DNA of 64,000 nt from the NCBI GenBank assembly GCA_903789635.1, contig CAIFEY010000006.1, positions 1-64,000 on the forward strand. The letters run 5' to 3'. A model generated the notes under the pieces. It was not told the origin of the DNA, searched no databases, and saw only the letters and a list, made by a program, of their open reading frames with translations. The position numbers were made by a program, and so were the translations under genes. Shown piece by piece: positions 1 to 7,752 of this stretch. How positions within the stretch are numbered: the stretch's first letter is position 1; each line of letters begins with the position of its first letter. The DNA comes from an uncultured Eubacteriaceae bacterium (lineage in GTDB: Bacteria; Bacillota; Clostridia; Peptostreptococcales; Anaerovoracaceae).

Positions 1-38
1 CTAAAGTAGATTTCGATCTTTTTGCTGTCTACTTTAGG
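1..38. repeat. inverted repeat at the window edge
   Basis: The arms CTAAAGTAG and CTACTTTAG are perfect complements around a T-rich loop. It could be the terminator of a gene outside the window or an operator. No neighbouring gene is visible to decide between these. Confidence 0.4.
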
Positions 39-645
39 GTGATCATATCACGCCGTAGGTCATCGTCCCGAAACGTGAGCGGAACACCATGCGGCCGGGA
101 TCCTGCTCCGCAGTCCGTTGAATTCTCTGTAAAACGTTCATTCAGCACCTCCTGAATACAAGGCGTTATCCATGGATGTCCATCGGGACATCGTAGTTAT
201 TTCGTTAACGTTATGAATACCTTAATGCATAAATATTAAATGTTTCTTAAAGTTTTATTAATCATTGCTGAAATTTACGATGTGTGTATCGTGTGAAGAT
301 GTGAATAAATATTCATTTTAGTGAAGTTTCTCGTAGCAGACAGACAGGAGGCGGAAGGGTGTCGGACGGGATTTTCAGAGTCCGGGGAAAGGTCCGAATT
401 AACGCCGATGTGGAGGGGATCCGGGCGTAGGAAAGGGGCGCGGCGGGACATTCCCGCGGCGCCCCCGGCGTGAATACGGCTGCCAGTTTCAGGAAAAGTG
501 GAAACCCGGCAGCCTGGTCGTGATGACCGGGGTGCCGGGTTTCGGTGAAAGAAATCTAATCGCTGAAATATTTCAAGTTGTCAATGTTTATGTTCGCTCG
601 GCGGGGCAGTGAGCCTCGTTTATGCGGCTCGCGTGCCTGGATCCG
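39..645. other. intergenic, no gene seen
   Basis: This gap holds an AT-rich stretch (about 190-330), a strong GC hairpin at 436-467 and a second hairpin at 509-541 with arms AAACCCGGCA and TGCCGGGTTT. The second lies downstream of the minus-strand ATPase and may end its transcript, although the T run after it is weak. I see no credible coding region. Confidence 0.5.
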
Positions 646-3141
646 CTATTTGATGACCTTTTCTAATATCAGCCGCACGATGCTCAGGATGAACATCCAC
701 GCGATGTTGTAGATCCAGATCAGGACGACGGCGCGGATCGAGATCGCCGGTACCAGGACTCCCGCGACGCACATGCAGGCGGCGAGAACCTGTGTGGCGA
801 TGATCGCCCAGAACAGGATCGGTGCCGGGTGCGGTTTCTGGAAGAACCACTTGGACTGGCGGGTGACGAACAGGAGCAGGTGGCCTGCTACCACGAGCTG
901 CAGGAAGATCAGTGTCTGCAGCTGTCCGTGCGTCGTGACGCCGAAGATATTGCTCACGCCGTCGATCACGGTGTGGTGGCCGTAGGCCATCAGCAGCATG
1001 GACTGGATGACGCTGAAGACGCCGATGATGGAGGAGGTGGAGAGGATGCTCTTCATCTTCCAGCGGATCGGCTGTTCGCTGACCAGGGTGTGGTCGTAGG
1101 CGATCGTCATGATCGGGATGTCGTCCAGCAGGGACATGATGACGATCATGATCGCGGTCAGCGCGGTGAACTTCATAAAGATGGCCGTCAGCACGACGAT
1201 GAACATGATCGTGATCGTCAGTGCCACACGGTAGATCGTGTAGGACGTGATGCGGGCAAAGATCTTACGCGCCTCTTCAATCGCCGTCTTGATGACGGAC
1301 AGTCCAGGCTCGGTCAGGATCAGCGCCGCAGCAGACCGTGCCGCGTCCGTAGCGCCGGATACCGCGGTTCCGCAGTCCGCCTGCTTCAGGGCAGGCGCGT
1401 CGTTGACGCCGTCTCCGGTCATCGCGACGATGTGGCCGCGCTCCTGCAGCGCCTTCACAATCGCGTACTTGTGCTCCGGGAATACCCTTGCGAATCCGTC
1501 GGCGTTCTCGATTGTCTCCGCGATGTCCTCCGGAACGTTGTCCGGGTCCATGTCCTTAGGGAAGACGTCGGCCGCGTTCAGGATGTTGGTGCCGAGTCCG
1601 AGCTGGCGGCACGTCTCGATCGCGATCGCGGTGTCGTCGCCGGTGATCATCTTGACGGTGACGCCCTTCTCCCTCGCCGCCTCGATCGTCTCCTTGGAGT
1701 CGTCGCGCGGCGGGTCGAACATGCTGAAGATGCCCAGGATCTGCCAGGTCGCGCCTTCGTCGTCGCTCCTGGCCACGCCGAGTGCGCGGTATCCGCGTCC
1801 GGCGAGGGTGTTGACCAGGTCATCGATCTGCTTGGCCTCCTGCTCGGACGGCTTTGCCAGATCGGAGATGACCTGCGGGGCGCCCTTGGAGAAGCGCGCC
1901 TTTCGGCCGCCCGCGTCGTGCAGCTGCGCCTCCGTGCGCTTGGAGACCGGGTCGAACGGGACGAACTTGTCCACGCTCCAGCCGTCGAGCGCCGTCTTAT
2001 CCTTCAGCGCGTCGGTGATCGCGACGTCGATGGAATCCGTGCTGCCGCGCTCCGAGGCCAGGGCCCCGGCCAGCACGACCTCCTGCTCGTCCTGAGCGTG
2101 CAGGATCGTCGTCTCTCCCAGGGTCAGCTGGTTCTTGGTCAGCGTTCCCGTCTTATCCGAGCAGAGGATGTCGATGCCCGCCATCTCCTCGATGGAGGAG
2201 AGCTTGGAGACGATCGCCTTGTGCTTGGAAAGCTCCAGCGCGCCGAGCGCCAGGGTGATGGAGAACACGGTCGGCATCGCGACCGGGATGGACGCGACGA
2301 GCAGGACCAGCACGAACTGCAGGATGTCGAGAGCGTCGCTTCCGTTGAATGCGCGGTCCTTCAGGTCGTCGACCACGCGGAAGACGACCATGATCGCCGC
2401 CAGGACGCAGGCGATCGCAATCAGATAGTTGCCGATCTGGAACATGGCCTGCTGCGCGTGGCTCTTGGCACCCGCGCCCGCGACCAGCTTGGCGGTCCGG
2501 CCGAAGAACGTGTTCGAGCCCGTGGCGATGACGACCGCCATCATCGAGCCCTTCTTCACGACGGAGCCGGAATAGCCCTCGTCGCCGACCTTCTTATCTG
2601 CAGCGATCGACTCGCCGGTCAGCGCGCTCTGGTCGATCGACGCGTAGTCGCCGCTGATGAAGCGCACGTCCGCCGGCACGATCATGCCGAGCTTGATCTG
2701 GACGATGTCGCCCGGGACCAGCGTCGCCGCGTCGACCGTCTGCAGCTTTCCATCGCGGAACGCCTGCGCCTGAGGTGCCATGCCCGCCTTCAGCGCCGCG
2801 AGTGCGCTCGTCGCCTTGGCCGACTGCCACATGTCGATGGTCACGTTGAATACCAGGAGCAGCAGGATGATCGTGAAGTCGTCCCAGTGCCCGATAATGG
2901 CAGATATAATTGCTGCGGCCTCGATCATATAGTCGATCGGACCCATAAATGCATGCAGCAGCTTGTGTGCAAAGGTTTCTTCCTTCTCCTCCAGTGCGTT
3001 CGGCCCGTACTGCTTCAGCCTGGACTGCGCCTCCTGCGCGGTCAGGCCTCTGGTCTGGTCGACGTTCAGGCGGCTCAGCACCTCCCCGATCGGGGCCTTC
3101 TCCAGGTCGATTTCGCCGGAGTTCTTAACCTGCTCTGCCAT
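646..3141 (-). CDS. plasma-membrane type proton-efflux P-type ATPase
   Basis: An 831-residue type IIIA P-type ATPase, which uses ATP to export protons across the membrane. An N-terminal cation-ATPase domain is followed by paired membrane segments, the actuator motif TGES near residue 176, the phosphorylation motif DKTGT near residue 328 and the hinge motif GDGVNDAP near residue 575. The C-terminal third holds a hydrophobic membrane bundle. Length and motifs fit the plant/fungal/archaeal H+-ATPase family found scattered in bacteria, rather than Ca or heavy-metal pumps: no CPC motif and no metal-binding N-domain. The start was chosen at 3141 because GGGGAGAAG precedes it; an in-frame ATG 57 bases upstream lacks a ribosome site. 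It appears to be a single-gene unit. The transported ion is inferred from family similarity only. Confidence 0.9.
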   Translation of the reverse strand: MAEQVKNSGEIDLEKAPIGEVLSRLNVDQTRGLTAQEAQSRLKQYGPNALEEKEETFAHKLLHAFMGPIDYMIEAAAIISAIIGHWDDFTIILLLLVFNVTIDMWQSAKATSALAALKAGMAPQAQAFRDGKLQTVDAATLVPGDIVQIKLGMIVPADVRFISGDYASIDQSALTGESIAADKKVGDEGYSGSVVKKGSMMAVVIATGSNTFFGRTAKLVAGAGAKSHAQQAMFQIGNYLIAIACVLAAIMVVFRVVDDLKDRAFNGSDALDILQFVLVLLVASIPVAMPTVFSITLALGALELSKHKAIVSKLSSIEEMAGIDILCSDKTGTLTKNQLTLGETTILHAQDEQEVVLAGALASERGSTDSIDVAITDALKDKTALDGWSVDKFVPFDPVSKRTEAQLHDAGGRKARFSKGAPQVISDLAKPSEQEAKQIDDLVNTLAGRGYRALGVARSDDEGATWQILGIFSMFDPPRDDSKETIEAAREKGVTVKMITGDDTAIAIETCRQLGLGTNILNAADVFPKDMDPDNVPEDIAETIENADGFARVFPEHKYAIVKALQERGHIVAMTGDGVNDAPALKQADCGTAVSGATDAARSAAALILTEPGLSVIKTAIEEARKIFARITSYTIYRVALTITIMFIVVLTAIFMKFTALTAIMIVIMSLLDDIPIMTIAYDHTLVSEQPIRWKMKSILSTSSIIGVFSVIQSMLLMAYGHHTVIDGVSNIFGVTTHGQLQTLIFLQLVVAGHLLLFVTRQSKWFFQKPHPAPILFWAIIATQVLAACMCVAGVLVPAISIRAVVLIWIYNIAWMFILSIVRLILEKVIK

Positions 3142-3273
3142 ATACTTCTCCCCTTTCCCTACGCCGCGTTTCCGCGGTACGATGAATCTGATTCCCAATA
3201 TGTGTATATTTCTATTATCTCACTAAATGGATAAAACTTCCATTTATATATTTCAATCTTTTGTGAATTTTGA

Positions 3274-3302
3274 TTATTGCGGACAAAGTTGGCGCCTGTC
3301 AA
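3274..3302 (-). promoter_or_regulatory. possible promoter of the P-type ATPase gene
   Basis: On the minus strand a perfect TTGACA (3297-3302) is followed 17-18 bases later by CAATAA/AATAAT. It lies about 135 bases upstream of the ATPase start in otherwise gene-free sequence (3142-3545). Confidence 0.4.
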
Positions 3303-3427
3303 GTTACATGACTTGACTGATGTGCAGCAGGGCGGGCTGGTACAGCGTGCGGGTCCGGGCTTTGTCCGGGGAAGGGGACGGTGCACGTGAAGAGGGGCCT
3401 AAGCGCCGGGCATGGAAAAACTCCCCG

Positions 3428-3474
3428 GGCGGGAGGGATCGGCATTGATGCCGGCCGGTTCCGCGGGGAGTCAA
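3428..3474 (-). terminator. terminator of the two-component operon
   Basis: GACTCCCCG and CGGGGAGT arms around an inner GC hairpin are followed on the minus strand by a run of T. It lies about 75 bases past the kinase stop codon. Confidence 0.7.
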
Positions 3475-3545
3475 AAATGAAAATGTGAGGTCTATATAAT
3501 GTGTGGTTTGCGTATCCGGATGGTCTGCATATCCGGGCGGGGCGG

Positions 3546-4871
3546 CTACAGGACGGTGCCGTCGAGCGGGAAGCTCAGGGCGATTGTGAATTCGTCCTTT
3601 TCGTCCTTGACCGAGCTGGTGCCGTTCATCTGCTGCATCATGTTGGCGATGTTCTGCAGGCCGATGCCCGTGCTCGCCGTCGTAGGATGCTCCTCACCGG
3701 ATTTCTTGTTGCGGAAGCGCAGGATGACCTGGCTGCCAGCGGTCTCCACGCGGATCAGGATCGGCACTTCCGGGTCGGCGTACTTCACGATGTTCGAGAC
3801 GATGTTGTCCATGATCCTCGCGACGTAGTCCTCGTTGATCCGGATGACGGAGTGGTCCCAGCGGAAGTCCGGCTCGCACTGGAATCCGTGCTGCGTCAGG
3901 GTCGCGCTGACCTCGGACAGGATGTCGTAGAAGAGAACCTTGGCCGGTTCCGGCTCGCAGAGCGTGACGCCTTGATCGTTTCCGTCGACCAGCGAGTACT
4001 CGAACAGGTGGTCCGTCAGGTCCTTCAGGCGGTGCGTCTTCTGGTCGATGCGGTTGATGTAGTCGTACAGCTGGTCCTCGGTCTGCCAGCGGTGCGATTT
4101 CAGGATCTCGGTGTAGAGCAGGATCGAGGTCAGCGGGGTGCGGATGTCGTGCGACATGCCGGTCACCATGCGCTTGTTCGCCTTCAATAGGTTCTGCTCG
4201 ACCTGCATCTGATCGCGCAGGGAGACGCGCATGCCGTTCAGGCCCCGCGCGAGTTCGGCGAGCTCGTCGTCGCCCTTAACCGTGATCTCGTAGTCCAGCT
4301 TTCCGGTCTGCAGGATCCCGACCTCGTCGCGCAGCCGCCGGATGTAGCGGACCTCCTGGTTGATCGCGATGAAGATCACGAGCAGGAACAGGGCGAACGC
4401 GATGACCACGATGCCGATCTCCACGAGCGAGAACGGCTGGTAGTCCTTGGCGCCGTAGACGATGGCGAACGCGCTGGTGTCGCTGAACTTCACCTTATAC
4501 GTCGTGCCCATCATCGTGTTCAGGGTCTCCTCGACGCTCGTCGGGTTGTCCGGGAGCGAGGAGTCGTAGATCGTCGCGTTGCTTCTGTAGATGGAGACGA
4601 TGATCTCCGGGTGCCTGTCCGCCCACTTCCGGATCTGCTTGACGTCGGTGGACTTCAGGTCCCTGCGGTCGATGTAGTTCTGCAGCTTGTCGATGTACGA
4701 CTCGTTTTTTTCCGTGACTTTCTCAGAGTAGCCGCTGTAGAAGTCGGCGAGCATATTGTCCGCGGACTGGATCAGGATAGTTGTCGCAAACAGGGCGACG
4801 ATGGCCGCGATCGCGACGACGATCAGCATCCGCGCCCGGATGGACCTAATCCTCCGGAATCTGATTTTCAA
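3546..4871 (-). CDS. membrane sensor histidine kinase
   Basis: A 441-residue two-component sensor kinase. It has an N-terminal membrane helix (about 12-32), an extracytoplasmic sensor region, a second helix (about 150-172), a HAMP linker, a HisKA H-box with MSHDIRTPL near residue 240, and an ATPase domain with an N-box near 355 and GIGLQNI near 405. The usual DxGxG box is replaced by an N/K/E-rich stretch before GIGL, so nucleotide binding may be altered. The gene overlaps the upstream response regulator by 26 bases, so the pair is co-translated. The start is TTG, chosen because AAGGGG sits 8 bases upstream; an ATG at codon 15 is the alternative. The signal sensed cannot be told from sequence; the overall layout is VanS-like. 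Confidence 0.9.
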   Translation of the reverse strand: MKIRFRRIRSIRARMLIVVAIAAIVALFATTILIQSADNMLADFYSGYSEKVTEKNESYIDKLQNYIDRRDLKSTDVKQIRKWADRHPEIIVSIYRSNATIYDSSLPDNPTSVEETLNTMMGTTYKVKFSDTSAFAIVYGAKDYQPFSLVEIGIVVIAFALFLLVIFIAINQEVRYIRRLRDEVGILQTGKLDYEITVKGDDELAELARGLNGMRVSLRDQMQVEQNLLKANKRMVTGMSHDIRTPLTSILLYTEILKSHRWQTEDQLYDYINRIDQKTHRLKDLTDHLFEYSLVDGNDQGVTLCEPEPAKVLFYDILSEVSATLTQHGFQCEPDFRWDHSVIRINEDYVARIMDNIVSNIVKYADPEVPILIRVETAGSQVILRFRNKKSGEEHPTTASTGIGLQNIANMMQQMNGTSSVKDEKDEFTIALSFPLDGTVL

Positions 4872-5565
4872 AGCGATACCCCTTTCCCCAGATGGTCTTG
4901 ATGAACTGTGGTTCCTCCGGGACAGGCTCGATGGCCACGCGCAGCTTTCTGATATGGACCATGACAGTGTTGTTGTTCGAATAGAAATACGGCTCGTTCC
5001 AGACGCTCTCGTAGATGTTCTGCGCGGAGAAGATCTTTCCCCTGTGCTGCATCAGGAGCAGCAGGATGCGGTACTCGATGTCGGAGATGGAGACCTCCTT
5101 TCCGTTCCTGCGCACGTCGTTGAAGCGCGTGCTGACCGTGAGGTCGCCGCACTGGATGAACTCCTCCTTCTCGGTCTTCGGGTCCTGCTTTCCGCGGTAT
5201 GTCTGGTAGCGCCGGATCAGCGCCTTGACGCGGCCCAGCAGCTCGGTGTAGGAGAACGGCTTAGGCAGATAGTCGTCGCCGCCTACCATCAGGCCGATGA
5301 GCTTGTCCGACTCCTGCGACTTTGCCGTCAAAAACAGCACCGGAACATTGGAGGTCTTGCGGAGCTCCTCGCAGGTCTTCAGCCCGGAAATGCCCGACAT
5401 CATGATGTCGAGAATCACCAGGTCAGTGGACTCGTCCACCTTCTCAAGCCCTTCCATGCCGTTTGGTGCCTCGTCGACATGGTAATTTTCACTTTCCAGC
5501 AGGATGCGGACGCCCTCGCGGATGTCCTGATCGTTTTCGATGATTAGTATGTTTCCCTGGCTCAT
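4846..5565 (-). CDS. OmpR/PhoB-family response regulator
   Basis: A 239-residue DNA-binding response regulator. The receiver domain has the phospho-acceptor Asp in VILDIMM near residue 52, LTAK as the switch Thr, and the KPF lysine near residue 101. The C-terminal winged helix (about 140-235) ends in the recognition-helix signature VMVHIRKLR and a GYRF wing. It overlaps its sensor kinase. Three CTTAA repeats spaced 11 bases apart lie just upstream of its promoter, the arrangement expected for binding by a regulator of this class, which suggests autoregulation (inference). Closest in layout to VanR-like regulators; its target genes are not identifiable here. Confidence 0.93.
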   Translation of the reverse strand: MSQGNILIIENDQDIREGVRILLESENYHVDEAPNGMEGLEKVDESTDLVILDIMMSGISGLKTCEELRKTSNVPVLFLTAKSQESDKLIGLMVGGDDYLPKPFSYTELLGRVKALIRRYQTYRGKQDPKTEKEEFIQCGDLTVSTRFNDVRRNGKEVSISDIEYRILLLLMQHRGKIFSAQNIYESVWNEPYFYSNNNTVMVHIRKLRVAIEPVPEEPQFIKTIWGKGYRFENQIPED

Positions 5566-5602
5566 TTATCAGGCCCTCCTCTTCATTTAGGTTCTAATAT
5601 TA

Positions 5603-5648
5603 ATTATACTATAGCAGAATCCTTAATGAAATCTTAAGGAACCCTTAA
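5603..5648 (-). promoter_or_regulatory. response-regulator promoter with three 11-bp-spaced CTTAA repeats
   Basis: A minus-strand -10 (TATAAT, 5603-5608) lies 38 bases from the start codon. Upstream of it, CTTAA occurs at 5622-5626, 5633-5637 and 5644-5648, exactly one helical turn apart and covering the -35 region. OmpR/PhoB proteins bind such direct repeats; the site assignment is an inference. Confidence 0.55.
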
Positions 5649-5711
5649 AACTAATGAAATTACAGGCGATGCTCAATATTTTAGAAATATTCCCTTATTT
5701 ACGGCAAAAAA

Positions 5712-5738
5712 TAAACCTGACACGTTTCCGTGCCAGGT
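5712..5738 (-). terminator. terminator of the NCS2 permease gene
   Basis: CCTGGCACGG and CCGTGTCAGG-type arms are followed on the minus strand by TTTATTTTTT, directly after the permease stop. Confidence 0.8.
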
Positions 5739-5748
5739 GACAAAAGAC

Positions 5749-7113
5749 TTACGCCTCTTTCTCATTTTCCTTATCTGATGGCTTCCGGATGTCCATGTCC
5801 TTAGGCAGGACGAGGTTCAGGAAGATCGCGATCAGGAAGACGACGGCGACGACGTTGTTCGCGAATACGGACTGTGCGAGCGGCGGGAAGGCTCTCCAGA
5901 TGTCGCTCTCGCCCGCGGTCGTGAATCCGATTCCGATGGCGAGGGACAGGGAAGCGATCGTGATGTTTCTCTGGCTGAAGCCGCACTTGGCGACCATCTG
6001 GATGCCGGAGGTCAGGATCGTTCCGAACATCATGATCGTGCATCCGCCGAGGACAGCAGGCGGCTGGGAGGCGAAGAAGTTGCCTACCGGCGGCAGCAGT
6101 CCGGCGAGGAGCATGACGCTCGCGCCCGTCATCAGGGTGAAGCGGTTGACGACTCCGGTCATGTTGATCAGGCCGACGTTCGGGGAGAACGAGGTGACCG
6201 GCGGCGTTCCGAACAGGGAGAAAATCGCGGACGCATAGCCGTCGCAGGCGATGGATCCGGAGATCTCCTTGGTCTTGATGTCGCGCTTCAGGCCCGCGGA
6301 GACCAGGGCGGTGGTGTCGCCGATCGTCTCCGCCGCGGAGACCAGGAAGATGATGCAGGTCGAGAAGATCGCGCCCGCGTGGAATTCCGGATTGAACGGC
6401 ATGAGATGCGGGACCGCGATGAGTCCGCCGGACATGATCGTGGAAAGGTCGACCTTTCCGAACGCGATCGACAGCGCGTAGCCGACGATCAGGCCGGCGA
6501 GGATGGACAGCTGCTTGAGGTAGCCCTTGGCCAGGCAGGTCCAGAGCAGGCAGGTCACGAGGGTGACGGTCGCGATGATCAGGTTCTCCGGGGAGCCGAA
6601 GTCCTTTCCGTATCCGCCTCCGAACGACCTTGCGCCGACGCTGAAGATGGAGTAGCCGATAGAGGTGACGACGGTCGCCGCGACGACCGGTGAGATCAGG
6701 CGGCGCCAGTACTTGGCGAACAGGCCGAGCGTACCCTCAAAGATTCCGCCGATCAGTACCGATCCGACGACGGCGCCGTAGCCGTAGGCGGCGCCGATGG
6801 AACATAGTACGGTCACGAAGGTGAAGCTGATGCCCATGACGATCGGAAGGCCGGATCCGACGCGGAAGTGCGGGTAGAGCTGGATCAGCGTGGCGATTCC
6901 CGCGACGAACATCGCGTTCTGGAGGAGCATCGCGATCTGCGCCTGGCTCAGCGCAGGGTGGGCAGCCGCGGCGATCATCGTGATCGGCGTCAGGTTCGCG
7001 ACGAACATGGCGAGGACGTGCTGGAGGCCGAACGGAATGGCTTTTCCGACCGGGACTCGTCCGTCGAGGCGGTAGATGTTCTCCATGCTTGAGGAAGAAG
7101 AATTAAAATGCAT
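5749..7113 (-). CDS. NCS2-family uracil/xanthine permease
   Basis: A 454-residue multi-pass membrane transporter of the nucleobase:cation symporter-2 family, importing a purine or uracil with a proton. The hydrophobic segments are consistent with the 14-helix fold. AETIGDTTA (about 270) and FGTPPVTSFSPNVG (about 300) match the two substrate-site signatures of the family, and the second resembles xanthine/urate carriers more than uracil carriers. The N-terminus (HFNSSSSSMENIYRLDGR) matches gut Clostridia members. It is monocistronic, with a terminator right behind it. I found no purine riboswitch in the 640-base gap upstream. Substrate is inferred. Confidence 0.88.
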   Translation of the reverse strand: MHFNSSSSSMENIYRLDGRVPVGKAIPFGLQHVLAMFVANLTPITMIAAAAHPALSQAQIAMLLQNAMFVAGIATLIQLYPHFRVGSGLPIVMGISFTFVTVLCSIGAAYGYGAVVGSVLIGGIFEGTLGLFAKYWRRLISPVVAATVVTSIGYSIFSVGARSFGGGYGKDFGSPENLIIATVTLVTCLLWTCLAKGYLKQLSILAGLIVGYALSIAFGKVDLSTIMSGGLIAVPHLMPFNPEFHAGAIFSTCIIFLVSAAETIGDTTALVSAGLKRDIKTKEISGSIACDGYASAIFSLFGTPPVTSFSPNVGLINMTGVVNRFTLMTGASVMLLAGLLPPVGNFFASQPPAVLGGCTIMMFGTILTSGIQMVAKCGFSQRNITIASLSLAIGIGFTTAGESDIWRAFPPLAQSVFANNVVAVVFLIAIFLNLVLPKDMDIRKPSDKENEKEA

Positions 7114-7752
7114 TGCAGACTCTCTTTCTTTAATTTAATAACTTAAATGTAAATGTAACGGGAGTATCTCATTCTTTTCGCGCGGACAAAGGATAACCGG
7201 CCCTACACACGCACACGGCCTGCTGCGATTTCTGCAGCCGGAAGCGATGGGTAAAGGCTATTGCGGTATGGCCCGCGTATAGATTATCCAAATGTGAAAT
7301 CCATGTGAAAAAATGATATGGGACGATTTTACCATTTTGTGGATACAATGTCCAGAGTGGAAGAGTCTGGAAGTGAAAATTTCCCAGTGACAGCATAGGA
7401 TGCGGCGGTCTCTGGACGAACGGCGGAGTCGTGGTGTAAAATAGGTAGACGTGCCGCGCGGTTTCGGATGACCGGAGCCGCGCCCGGGCGACTGGCAGCG
7501 GCGCGCGCCCAGACGGCCGCCGTGCAGTGTGATTCATATTTTGCGCAGCGGACATCGAGCGCGCGGCTGGGATTTTTCGGATGCGCGGCGGACATCATGC
7601 GCGCGACTGGGATCGGTCGGGTGCGCGGAAACTCCGGCCTGCCGGCAGGGGCGGCTGGTGTGAAGGGGAGCGGAGCGGGTAACTTTTGTCTCGGGAGCCG
7701 CGGCGGGAATTAGAATAGTGAAAAAACTACATTATATATAGAAGGAGTTTAC
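7114..7752. other. long intergenic region with a 40-bp tandem repeat
   Basis: No gene is supported. The left part is AT-rich and presumably holds the permease promoter. The right part is very GC-rich and contains two consecutive 40-base copies (7543-7582 and 7583-7622) starting GCGCRGCGGACATC. A short AT-rich segment (7720-7750) precedes tex and carries its ribosome site AGAAGGAG. Confidence 0.6.
7543..7622. repeat. 40-bp tandem repeat, two copies
   Basis: Copies 7543-7582 and 7583-7622 share most positions, and a third copy begins at 7623 but decays after six bases. Confidence 0.75.

Noticed and set aside
829-3234. 801-residue plus-strand frame opposite the P-type ATPase
   Set aside because: Complement of the real gene; composition dominated by Arg, Asp, Val and His, with no recognisable motif.
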